DNA of 43,789 nucleotides, taken from positions 1-43,789 of the forward strand of contig JAFRKI010000003.1 in assembly GCA_017431825.1 (NCBI GenBank), given 5' to 3'. This document shows, piece by piece, positions 7,051 to 14,114 of the stretch (position 1 is the first letter of the stretch; the number at the start of each line of letters is the position of its first letter). Made by a program: the position numbers and the translations under genes. This stretch comes from Erysipelotrichaceae bacterium (lineage in GTDB: Bacteria > Bacillota_I > Bacilli_A > Erysipelotrichales > Erysipelotrichaceae). A model generated the notes under the pieces. The model was not told the DNA's origin. It was given only the letters and a program-made list of their open reading frames with translations, and did not search any database.

Positions 7051-8238
7051 CTTTTCCAGTCTTTCCCAGTCCAGTGAATCGCCGTAGTCGATGTCGCTGG
7101 TCACATAGGTATCGCCTGATTTATAGGCGTAGTTATCATAGGTCCTGATGACGTGCTCTTTACCGTATTTATCGACGAATCTCGTATTGTCATTAAAGGC
7201 ATCGGACCACATTTCAAAGGCGTTATTATGAGCCTTTCTGGAGTTCTCATAGGAAGAATTGATGATGTCATGAGTCTCCTGTGTGGTCTTGCGGATGCTT
7301 TCATAGAAGGCCTTGTCACGGGCTCTTTTTTCTTCCTGAGCTTTCCTGTTGGCTTCATCGATCTTTTTCTGTTCGGCTCTTGCGGCTGCAGCCTTTTCCC
7401 TTTTAAGACGGTATCTTTCGCTGACCTGTGCCTGCAGGGTCTTACATTCCTTCCTTAAGGAAGGAGACCAGTTGCATTCCCAGGTAAAGAGCTCGTTGAA
7501 GTATGACGGATAGTACTTTTCATAATCCTCGGCCTTGCAGTCCATGATGATCATATGGGTGACTTCCCAGATGCGGTAGGTGTTGTACGGCGCCCAGAGC
7601 CTGCCGTCAGATCCTTTTACGGTCTTAGGATAGGCCATATTGAAGATATCCATGCTGAAAGGAGAATAAAGACGCATGTCGCATTCCATGTAAAGAGTCT
7701 TCTTGGTTCCCTTGACTTCACATTCGACGACTTTTTTGCGCTTTACGCCCTGTTTTTCATAATCATAAGTATAGATGACGGCCCAGTGATAGTGGGTATC
7801 GATGGTCTCGCCTTTCTTTTTGTTTTTTACCAGTTCATCGTATTCCTGCTGCTGTCTTTCCTTCTGCTGCTGACCGTCGATGGTCGGATAGACCTTTCTG
7901 ACCAGCGTCGGATTGTACTGTTTCTTGAAATCGGACATCCAGTTATCGATGAACTCATCGGCCGTCTTGAAGGTCCTGATGATCCTTCCGTAATCGTCAC
8001 GTTTGAATTCATTGCTGGGATTTGGAAGATAGTAGTCATCATCGATATATCTCAAAGGACAGAAATAAGCCAGTACAGCCGTCTTGTCCGGCGACCAGCA
8101 GTTGATCTTGAAATTGAAAGGAAAACCGTAGCCGTTGTAACGGCTGTCGTCTCTTATCACTTCGTAACGGAATCCTTCAAACTGTTCGGCATAGATGTAT
8201 TCTCTGCCTTGTTCATCCTTGATGTATGCTCTTGTCAT
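7039..8238 (-). CDS. Hypothetical protein with C-terminal coiled coil
   Basis: A 399-residue soluble protein with no signal peptide or membrane segment. The N-terminal two thirds are rich in Tyr, Trp, Asp and Lys and show no domain I can name. Residues about 260-325 are an Ala/Lys/Glu/Arg/Gln-rich heptad-like segment predicted to form a coiled coil. The C-terminal 40 residues (KYGKEHVIRTYDNYAYKSGDTYVTSD and on) look like a short beta-structured module. It is the second gene of a two-gene operon: its ATG overlaps the stop of the MORN gene by four bases (8235-8238). It lies opposite the macro/vWA genes. Function is unknown. Confidence 0.78.
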   Translation of the reverse strand: MTRAYIKDEQGREYIYAEQFEGFRYEVIRDDSRYNGYGFPFNFKINCWSPDKTAVLAYFCPLRYIDDDYYLPNPSNEFKRDDYGRIIRTFKTADEFIDNWMSDFKKQYNPTLVRKVYPTIDGQQQKERQQQEYDELVKNKKKGETIDTHYHWAVIYTYDYEKQGVKRKKVVECEVKGTKKTLYMECDMRLYSPFSMDIFNMAYPKTVKGSDGRLWAPYNTYRIWEVTHMIIMDCKAEDYEKYYPSYFNELFTWECNWSPSLRKECKTLQAQVSERYRLKREKAAAARAEQKKIDEANRKAQEEKRARDKAFYESIRKTTQETHDIINSSYENSRKAHNNAFEMWSDAFNDNTRFVDKYGKEHVIRTYDNYAYKSGDTYVTSDIDYGDSLDWERLEKKKY

Positions 8239-8609
8239 AAATGCTCCTTCTGATCATCAGCAAGTTTACCGTCCATAAAACGTCCCCTTAAGATAGTGCC
8301 GTCGCTTTTATGCATCGATCCGTTGCCGTTAGGCTCCAGTTCCTGAATGTAGCCGATATAGACATCACCGTTATGATAGATGATGATGCCTTCTGAATAC
8401 TGCGCATCGCTGTCGAATTCACAGCTGATATGGTCGCCGTTTCTTGTCTTTACCAGGAACTTCCCGTGTTTATCACCGTCGATGAAGCTGCCCGCATAGA
8501 CATCTCCGCGGTAATCATAAAAAACACCCTTGCCGTTAGGCAGACTTTCGATTATTTCTCCTGAATACACTGATCCGTCAGGATATCTGATCTCACCGGT
8601 TTCTGTCAT
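8235..8609 (-). CDS. MORN repeat protein
   Basis: A 124-residue protein built from MORN-type hairpins with the pattern YPDGSVYSGE, YRGDVYAGSF, YHNGDVYIGY and SDGTILRGRF at about residues 9, 33, 78 and 102, separated by NGKG or HGKF turns. MORN repeats form elongated beta sheets and often mediate membrane-lipid or protein binding; bacterial versions are poorly characterised. It has no signal peptide. The start is preceded by AGGAA and a -10-like element overlapping that of the divergent gene at 8636. Its stop overlaps the start of the coiled-coil protein gene (ATGA), implying a two-gene operon. Confidence 0.88.
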   Translation of the reverse strand: MTETGEIRYPDGSVYSGEIIESLPNGKGVFYDYRGDVYAGSFIDGDKHGKFLVKTRNGDHISCEFDSDAQYSEGIIIYHNGDVYIGYIQELEPNGNGSMHKSDGTILRGRFMDGKLADDQKEHL

Positions 8610-8621
8610 TTTTATTCCTGT

Positions 8622-8635
8622 TTTATAATAGAGAT
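8622..8635. promoter_or_regulatory. Shared divergent -10 region, MORN gene and gene at 8636
   Basis: TATAAT occupies 8624-8629 on the plus strand, six bases before the ATG at 8636. The overlapping minus-strand TATTAT (8630-8625) or TATAAA (8627-8622) serves the MORN gene. No convincing -35 is visible on the plus strand. Confidence 0.55.
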
Positions 8636-9097
8636 ATGAAAGAATTAAGTATCGACCGCATTCATTTAAGTTACGGGAACGAAGAATATGATTATCTTGA
8701 TTCCCTGTGCGACTATGAGATCTCTCTGGAGAGACCTTTTGCGAAGCTGTTCAACGAACACGGGGACTTCACGAAGTTTCTTGTCGAGGAACTCTGTCCC
8801 AACCTCCATCTTCCTGAGGAATACGTCAATGAGCTCCTTGCCAGATATGACAGCGGCTTCTTCCTTGAATACAGTCTCGTGATGATGTTTTCCGATGAAA
8901 GGAGCGGTGCCAACAGGCTCACCCTTGAAAGCGTCGAAGTCAGTGAAGACAAGGACGTCTTCATAAGCATCATCAGAGACCGGGGACTTTCCATGGATAT
9001 GGCTTATCTGTTCATGTTTATCGATCTGGATAAGGATTCCTACGGAAAGGTCTTCCCGCATATCATCAACAGCAATAAGGAAGCGTCTTTCTTCTGA
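8636..9097 (+). CDS. Hypothetical acidic protein
   Basis: A 153-residue soluble, acidic protein with no signal peptide, no membrane segment and no motif I can identify. Its composition suggests a mixed alpha/beta fold. It has no Shine-Dalgarno, and the ATG is six bases from a perfect TATAAT, so its message is probably leaderless. It sits between the divergent MORN/coiled-coil pair and the macro-domain gene, which has its own promoter. Its placement suggests membership of the same accessory locus, but that is inference. Confidence 0.7.
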   Translation: MKELSIDRIHLSYGNEEYDYLDSLCDYEISLERPFAKLFNEHGDFTKFLVEELCPNLHLPEEYVNELLARYDSGFFLEYSLVMMFSDERSGANRLTLESVEVSEDKDVFISIIRDRGLSMDMAYLFMFIDLDKDSYGKVFPHIINSNKEASFF

Positions 9098-9157
9098 TCT
9101 CTTACAAACATTATACAATTGCCTCTTTGGCTTTGAAAACAAGCCTGTTATTCAGTT

Positions 9158-9163
9158 TATAAT
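9158..9163 (+). promoter_or_regulatory. -10 element of the macro-domain gene (leaderless type)
   Basis: TATAAT at 9158-9163 is followed by six bases and the ATG at 9170. TTGAAA at 9133-9138 could be the -35, although the 19-base spacing is long. There is no ribosome binding site. Confidence 0.6.
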
Positions 9164-9169
9164 TACAGT

Positions 9170-10261
9170 ATGCCTTTAAGTATATTAAGAAATGATATCC
9201 GCAGTATTCAAAGCGACATCCTCGTTAATCCGACCGATGCCGTATTTTCACACAGCGGCGGCGTGGACAGGACGGTCCTGGAAGAAGCAGGTGAAGAGCT
9301 GGAAAGAAAATGCCGGGAAATGCCGGAACTGAAAGTCGGACAGGCCGTACTGACACAGGCTTATGACTTCAGGAATTACCGCTGTATCATCCATGTCTAC
9401 GGACCGACCTATATCGACGGTGAACACGGTGAAGAGGGCCTCTTGAGGAAATGCTACGAAAACTGTCTGAAGATAGCCAAGGACTCTTCCTTCAAGTCCA
9501 TCACTTTCCCGCTGATATCATCAGGTACTTTCGGCTTCCCTAAAGGAAAGGCACTGAGGATAGCCGTCGATACGATAGCCGCTTTTCTCCTTGAAGAAGA
9601 GCTGGACGTCAACCTGCTGGTATATGACAGGGAATCCTATGATACCTCATCGAAGCTTTTCGTGGGCGTCAGGGATTATCTTCTGGACAATGCCGAAAAA
9701 GAGAAAAGGAGAAGGACTGTCGAATACAGATCCATGCAGAGCGATCTCGTCCAGAGAAAAAAGAAAGAAAAGATCACCAACATGGCTCCGCCATTGTATG
9801 GCAGTATTCCTTCAGACACGAGAAAAACAAAAGAAGAGATCATCTCTGACGAAGAAGAAACGATCTGCTATAATAGTTCATCTTACGGTCCGGAAAGCAT
9901 TATTGAAAGCATCGAGTTTGAGCCTGACCGGAGTTTCGGCGAATACCTCGTAGAACTGATCGATGAAAGGAATATGAAGGATGCCGACGTCTATAAAAGA
10001 GCCAACATCAACAGGGATGTCTTCAACAAGATCATCAATAATAAAGTAAAGATACCTAAGAAGAAGACCTGCGTGGCTCTGGCCATCGGCCTGAAGCTGG
10101 ATCTGAAGGAGACCAACGAACTCCTGAGTAAGGCCGGCTATGTGCTGTCCAACAGCTTCGTCTTCGACCAGATTATAATCTACTGTATCAGAAACAGGGA
10201 GTATAACGTCTTTGAAATAAACGAAGTCCTCTATGAAAACGATCAGGAGACTTTAGGATAA
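9170..10261 (+). CDS. Macro domain protein with C-terminal XRE-like HTH
   Basis: A 363-residue two-domain protein. Residues 1-175 are a macro domain, a fold that binds or hydrolyses ADP-ribose derivatives: ILVNPTD (18-23) replaces the usual VNAAN, SGGVD (29-33) matches the ligand-binding glycine loop, and SSGTFGFPKG (118-126) matches the second loop. A charged linker (about 176-250) leads to a helical region (254-325) resembling an XRE-type helix-turn-helix, then a short tail. The fusion suggests regulation or sensing tied to an ADP-ribose ligand. The vWA gene follows, separated by a terminator but in the same direction. No ribosome site; TATAAT is six bases before the ATG. The exact ligand is unknown. 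Confidence 0.85.
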   Translation: MPLSILRNDIRSIQSDILVNPTDAVFSHSGGVDRTVLEEAGEELERKCREMPELKVGQAVLTQAYDFRNYRCIIHVYGPTYIDGEHGEEGLLRKCYENCLKIAKDSSFKSITFPLISSGTFGFPKGKALRIAVDTIAAFLLEEELDVNLLVYDRESYDTSSKLFVGVRDYLLDNAEKEKRRRTVEYRSMQSDLVQRKKKEKITNMAPPLYGSIPSDTRKTKEEIISDEEETICYNSSSYGPESIIESIEFEPDRSFGEYLVELIDERNMKDADVYKRANINRDVFNKIINNKVKIPKKKTCVALAIGLKLDLKETNELLSKAGYVLSNSFVFDQIIIYCIRNREYNVFEINEVLYENDQETLG

Positions 10262-10264
10262 AAA

Positions 10265-10290
10265 GTGTTGCTTGCGAAGCAACCTTTTTT
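10265..10290 (+). terminator. Intrinsic terminator after the macro gene
   Basis: GTTGCTT (10267-10273) and AAGCAAC (10277-10283) form a stem with loop GCG, followed by a T6 run. Confidence 0.85.
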
Positions 10291-10336
10291 ATTCTTTTCT
10301 TCCTTAACATGAAGACGTACACAAGGAGGAAAAGAA

Positions 10337-10981
10337 ATGAAAAAGAATCTTACAGAAGCAGTATTTATCCTGGACAGGAGCGGATCGATGCGCAGTCTGA
10401 CCGCTGATACCATCGGCGGTTTCAATTCCATGCTGGAAAAACAGAAAGAAGGCGAAGGGGAATGTCTGGTATCGACGGTCCTTTTCAACAGCTGCAGCGA
10501 AGTCCTGCATGACAGGGTCCCGATCGAAAAAGTTAAAGAAATGACCGAGAAGGAATATGTAGCCAGCGGCTCCACGGCTCTGATCGATGCCATGGGTGAT
10601 GCTATCAAACACATCAAAGACGTCCACAAATACATCAGGGAAGAAGACGTGCCTGAACATACCATCTTTATCATCACTACTGACGGCTATGAGAATTCAT
10701 CCCATAAGTATTCCAGTGACGAGGTCAAGAAAATGGTCGAAGCCCAGAAGGAAAAGGGCTGGGAATTCATCTTCTTAGGAGCCAACATCGATGCCGTGGA
10801 AACGGCCAGGGCCTATGGCATCAGTGAAGACCGAAGTGTGAGTTTCATCAATGACCGTAAAGGTATCAGAAAGAATTATGATTCCATTTCCGGTGTCATG
10901 TCCTGCATGAGAACCAATAATGAGGTTCCTGCAGACTGGGCCGATGAGATCAAGGCCGACTATAAAAAAAGAAAACACTGA
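10337..10981 (+). CDS. von Willebrand factor A domain protein (TerY-like)
   Basis: A 214-residue cytoplasmic vWA domain with a complete metal-ion-dependent adhesion site: DxSxS as D13-R-S15-G-S17, T80 in GSTALID, and D116 in TTDGYEN. Such small intracellular vWA proteins resemble TerY of tellurite-resistance/stress clusters and act as metal-dependent protein-binding scaffolds. The start has an excellent AAGGAGG site about eight bases upstream. It follows the macro-HTH gene and may be part of the same locus, although a terminator separates them. No kinase, phosphatase or TerD gene is present nearby, so a ter-system assignment is not supported. Confidence 0.88.
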   Translation: MKKNLTEAVFILDRSGSMRSLTADTIGGFNSMLEKQKEGEGECLVSTVLFNSCSEVLHDRVPIEKVKEMTEKEYVASGSTALIDAMGDAIKHIKDVHKYIREEDVPEHTIFIITTDGYENSSHKYSSDEVKKMVEAQKEKGWEFIFLGANIDAVETARAYGISEDRSVSFINDRKGIRKNYDSISGVMSCMRTNNEVPADWADEIKADYKKRKH

Positions 10982-10993
10982 TCACCCTTTCTT

Positions 10994-11029
10994 AGAGCAC
11001 CCGCATGAATACCGGGTGCTCTTTCTTTT
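10994..11029 (+). terminator. Intrinsic terminator after the vWA gene
   Basis: AGAGCACCCG (10994-11003) and CGGGTGCTCT (11013-11022) form a perfect ten-pair stem, followed by TTCTTTTT. Confidence 0.93.
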
Positions 11030-11058
11030 TGTGTTCCGTGTTATCATTACGTTGTCTT

Positions 11059-12072
11059 ATGTATGATAAAAAGCTTCATTTAGTCGTCGACATGAACGGC
11101 TGTCCCAACCGCTGCAGGCACTGCTGGCTGGGACACATGCCCAACAGGATAATGGAAGAGGATGCGGACAGTTTCATCATGAACTGCTTTTATCCGTATT
11201 TTGAAAAGATCGCCTATTACAGCTGGCTCAGGGAACCGGATTACTGCGATGCCTATAAGGAAAGATGGGAAAGGGATAAAGCCATCTCTAAAAACTGTGA
11301 GCCTGAACGTTTTGAACTGGCCAGTTTTTACCGTATCGTAAGAGATCCTACCTATATTCCTTTTCTGAGATCTGTCGGAGTAAAGAGAATCCAGCTGACG
11401 TTCTTTGGCTTGGAGGAAACTCAGGGCAGATATGTCGGCAGAAAAGGCGCCTATGAAGAGATAATGAAAGCTACTGGCCTTCTGATAGAGGGAGGGATCA
11501 TCCCCCGCTGGCAGTGTTTCATCAACGAAGAGAATAAAGACGAGATAGTGCAGCTTTACGAAATGGCGCAGAACTTAAGGAAAGAGAAATGTCCGGAACT
11601 GGAATTCTTCGTCCATGAAGGAACCTGTGAAGGCGAAAACCGGAAGCTCTATCCGATAAGGATCTGTAAGAAAAACATACCTGAAGAGCTGATCCCCGTT
11701 TACCTCAATTATGAAGAGATCCTGAGCGAGAAGGAATGTGTGGAAATCCTGATGAATGATGATTCCCATCCTGAATTCCCGATAGGAGATGAGATAACGC
11801 TCAATATCTCTAACACATATGATGTCTATTACAATTTCACCCACATGACCGGAGAATGGATCATCGGTAATCTCAAAACAGATGATACCGGAGAACTGGT
11901 AAACAGAATAATAAGCGGTGACACCTATGCCCTGAATAAGACTAAGGAATGCACTTGGCCGGAACTAGTGAAAAGCTTCGGTGACAAGGATTCGGACAGA
12001 GTCTTCAGTCTTGATGACTATAAGACCTATCTTTTCAATACATATCTGGAAAACAGCTGTATGAAAAAGTAA
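11059..12072 (+). CDS. Radical SAM family protein, unknown substrate
   Basis: A 337-residue protein with the radical SAM cluster motif CxxxCxxC near its N-terminus: C15, C19 and C22 in GCPNRCRHCW. This ligates a [4Fe-4S] cluster that cleaves S-adenosylmethionine. The middle contains SVGVKRIQLTFFGLEET, like the strand-turn patterns of the SAM barrel. No second cluster-binding Cys array is obvious at the C-terminus. The start at 11059 gives the motif its usual N-terminal position; an upstream in-frame ATG at 11005 lies in the loop of the preceding terminator and is rejected. The extended -10 TGTTATCAT (11039-11047) precedes it. No precursor peptide or carrier gene is evident nearby. Confidence 0.85.
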   Translation: MYDKKLHLVVDMNGCPNRCRHCWLGHMPNRIMEEDADSFIMNCFYPYFEKIAYYSWLREPDYCDAYKERWERDKAISKNCEPERFELASFYRIVRDPTYIPFLRSVGVKRIQLTFFGLEETQGRYVGRKGAYEEIMKATGLLIEGGIIPRWQCFINEENKDEIVQLYEMAQNLRKEKCPELEFFVHEGTCEGENRKLYPIRICKKNIPEELIPVYLNYEEILSEKECVEILMNDDSHPEFPIGDEITLNISNTYDVYYNFTHMTGEWIIGNLKTDDTGELVNRIISGDTYALNKTKECTWPELVKSFGDKDSDRVFSLDDYKTYLFNTYLENSCMKK

Positions 12073-12127
12073 CGCTTCATCAGGATGATATGCAGCATCT
12101 GTCTGAAGCAACAAAAGGCTTATTCAG

Positions 12128-12133
12128 TATAAT
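12128..12133 (+). promoter_or_regulatory. -10 element of the 12141 gene (leaderless type)
   Basis: TATAAT at 12128-12133 lies seven bases before the ATG. The AAGG at 12135-12138 is only two bases from the ATG, too close for a ribosome site. Confidence 0.55.
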
Positions 12134-12140
12134 TAAGGTA

Positions 12141-12782
12141 ATGAAAGAATTTGATCTGAACGGAATAACTTATCTGCGGCCCGTAAGAGAAGGGACCGAT
12201 GAATGGTATTATTGCCTCGATTATCCTGACGGCGATCTTTATGAAGCGGAAGAGCTCCATGACCTGGGAAAAACAGTAAAAGGCAATGACCTTTTTCTCA
12301 TCCATTATCCGGATGGTGAAGTTATCAGGCCCATTGAAAAAGAAGATGGAACGGCAATAGGCGAACCCGTTTATCATGACGGCATGATATCCATCCTGAC
12401 CGTTGATTTCGTGAAAGAGCTGATACGTATTTACGGCTTTGACTGTGATAAAAGGATCCTGAAAGAAAGAGCAGTGCTGCCTTTATCGGATGTGAAGGAC
12501 TGCTACAACCTGAGGCTTTTCGAGCATCCGCTCACGCTCACCAGACAGGATAATCACGGGAATCTTGATATCGTCTGGCCGTTAAAAAAGACCATCAGTA
12601 CCGATCCGAAAGAAAGCTTCTTCTACAGAGAAGACAGCAGGCTGTATTTCAATATCTGGTATGAGGATCCCGATTACCGGGAAGAGACGATAGTAAGAGA
12701 CATTACTACCGGAGAGATCATCGAAAGGATGTCCGGTGATATCCATATCATGCCGAATGGAGAACTCTGGCATCTTAAGTAA
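12141..12782 (+). CDS. Hypothetical protein
   Basis: A 213-residue soluble protein. It is rich in acidic and aromatic residues and contains short repeated phrases such as DYPDGDLYE, HYPDGEVI and MPNGELW, suggesting beta hairpins. No catalytic motif or known domain is recognised. The start is taken at 12141 because TATAAT ends seven bases before it; an in-frame ATG at 12090 lies upstream of that promoter and lacks a ribosome site. It starts a run of four tightly spaced genes ending at 14039 and shares with the next gene a sensing-protein-like composition but no clear homology. Confidence 0.65.
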   Translation: MKEFDLNGITYLRPVREGTDEWYYCLDYPDGDLYEAEELHDLGKTVKGNDLFLIHYPDGEVIRPIEKEDGTAIGEPVYHDGMISILTVDFVKELIRIYGFDCDKRILKERAVLPLSDVKDCYNLRLFEHPLTLTRQDNHGNLDIVWPLKKTISTDPKESFFYREDSRLYFNIWYEDPDYREETIVRDITTGEIIERMSGDIHIMPNGELWHLK

Positions 12783-12785
12783 GCC

Positions 12786-13319
12786 ATGGAAATAAAGGAG
12801 ATACTGGAATACGCGCATATCAGAGACGTAAGGAAAATAACGGTCCTTTTCCATGACGAAGACGTTCTGTTTGCGGACCTGGACGGCGATCTTTATCTGA
12901 TAGATTTCTGCATTCCTTACAGGATATCGTCACGCCATTATGAGCCCTGCACTTACATACACAGACCTGACGGCACAACGGCCACTATACATAACGCCTT
13001 TGATATTTCAGAGTTTTATGAGCTGGCAGAAAGCGGGGGAACGCTCACTTCCCAGTGCGGACACGAATATGATCTGAAAGGGATATGCAGGCTGCTGATG
13101 TTTGCCGGAAAACTGCCGGATGAGTCGTTCGATATCGTCTATCTGGAAGGAAGGATGTTCATCGATATCCTGGCAAGACACGATGCCGTAACTGAAGACA
13201 AGGCTCTCGATCTGAATCTTTACGGCCTAAGGAACCACAACATCATGAATGAGTTCATTCATGCGAAAAGAATAAAAAGAACGGACGATGGCAGATACTG
13301 CATCGTAAGGGGATACTGA
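12786..13319 (+). CDS. Hypothetical protein
   Basis: A 177-residue soluble protein starting three bases after the previous stop, with no strong ribosome site of its own, so it is probably translated by coupling. It begins MEIKEILEY; the next gene also begins MEIK. The sequence contains DLDGDLYLIDF, HRPDGTTATIHNAF and a late basic patch HAKRIKR. I recognise no family. Its position directly ahead of an Imm32-like gene hints at a toxin-immunity or accessory islet, but nothing in it resembles a toxin nuclease or deaminase motif. Confidence 0.65.
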   Translation: MEIKEILEYAHIRDVRKITVLFHDEDVLFADLDGDLYLIDFCIPYRISSRHYEPCTYIHRPDGTTATIHNAFDISEFYELAESGGTLTSQCGHEYDLKGICRLLMFAGKLPDESFDIVYLEGRMFIDILARHDAVTEDKALDLNLYGLRNHNIMNEFIHAKRIKRTDDGRYCIVRGY

Positions 13320-13320
13320 C

Positions 13321-13530
13321 ATGGAAATAAAATGGACAGACGGATATAAGATCAGCGCAATGACCGGCAATGATGCAATAACGATCTCAGCCAACAGGGA
13401 AGGACTGCTTTCCCTGGCTGCCATCCTTACGGAACTGGCCGATGGCGAAAAGGGAGACCATATTCATCTTGACGAATACAATTCTCTGGAAGACGGTTCT
13501 GCGGAACTGATAATCGAAAAGACCGGATGA
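13321..13530 (+). CDS. Imm32-like small protein
   Basis: A 69-residue protein resembling, from memory, the immunity protein Imm32 family: a central helix NREGLLSLAAILTELA followed by HIHLDEYNSLEDGSAELIIEK. Imm32 members are annotated as antidotes of polymorphic toxins, but many copies occur without a toxin. AAGGGG lies about eight bases before the ATG. The start is one base after the previous stop, and its stop overlaps the next start (ATGA at 13527-13530). No cognate toxin is visible in the window. The similarity is by eye and needs a profile search. Confidence 0.6.
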   Translation: MEIKWTDGYKISAMTGNDAITISANREGLLSLAAILTELADGEKGDHIHLDEYNSLEDGSAELIIEKTG

Positions 13531-14039
13531 ATATGATAAAAGACAGGAAGAAACTTATCACAGGGATCATCTGTGTGATCATACTGGGCATCATTTTTAT
13601 GCTGTATAACAGCGGAATAATCGGAGGTAAGACCATGATCGTAGGAAAAAATATCAGCCAGGAAGACATAACGGACTTCTATTTCACGTATGACAGTTCC
13701 ACCAATCCGCCGTATTTTCAAAGATACCGTCTTTACCTGGAAGAAGGGAAACACTACTTTTATCATGAGAAAAGAGAAGGAGACCACTGGCCATTGACGG
13801 AAAGCGACGTGACCATATCCGGAAAAAAGGAACTCTCCGAAGAAGAATGGGAGAATTTCTATGAACTGCTCGAAGGTGGAACAGTCGAGAAAAGGAAGGA
13901 ACACCTGGAAAGCGGCGGAAGAGGGCCATGGCTTTTCATCTACTGGAAAAAGGATAAGGGCAGATTCCAGGAATACAGCTTCGAGTCTTACGATAAGCAG
14001 CTGGAATTCGAAAAATACTGCAAGAAAACGGCTGAATGA
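13527..14039 (+). CDS. Membrane-anchored hypothetical protein
   Basis: A 170-residue protein with a basic N-terminus (KDRKK), one hydrophobic segment (about residues 11-28) and a soluble, charged extracytoplasmic-type domain with a Trp-rich stretch (WLFIYWKK). The topology suggests an anchored domain outside the cell. There is no lipobox. The ATG overlaps the stop of the Imm32-like gene by four bases, so it belongs to the same transcript, which ends at a hairpin at 14042-14061. The family is not recognised. Confidence 0.65.
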   Translation: MNMIKDRKKLITGIICVIILGIIFMLYNSGIIGGKTMIVGKNISQEDITDFYFTYDSSTNPPYFQRYRLYLEEGKHYFYHEKREGDHWPLTESDVTISGKKELSEEEWENFYELLEGGTVEKRKEHLESGGRGPWLFIYWKKDKGRFQEYSFESYDKQLEFEKYCKKTAE

Positions 14040-14041
14040 TC

Positions 14042-14067
14042 AGATCTCCCATAGGAGATCTTTATAT
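14042..14067 (+). terminator. Terminator of the four-gene cluster
   Basis: AGATCTCC (14042-14049) and GGAGATCT (14054-14061) pair perfectly around CATA. The following T tract is short (TTTATATT), so termination may be incomplete. Confidence 0.7.
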
Positions 14068-14114
14068 TAGCCTGTACCTTTTTTTGCGCATGTTTTAGTT
14101 ATAATAATACTTAG

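Noticed and set aside
7555..8253. 232-codon plus-strand frame opposite the coiled-coil protein gene
   Set aside because: It covers the same DNA as the minus-strand gene that has an overlapping operon start with the MORN gene; its composition is hydrophobic shadow sequence and no start signal is seen.
10337..10981. Tellurite resistance (ter) system
   Set aside because: Only a TerY-like vWA protein is present; no TerD, TerC, kinase or phosphatase genes are in the window.
11005..11058. Upstream extension of the radical SAM gene to ATG 11005
   Set aside because: That ATG lies in the loop of the terminator of the vWA gene and upstream of the predicted promoter; the Cys motif fits better with the start at 11059.
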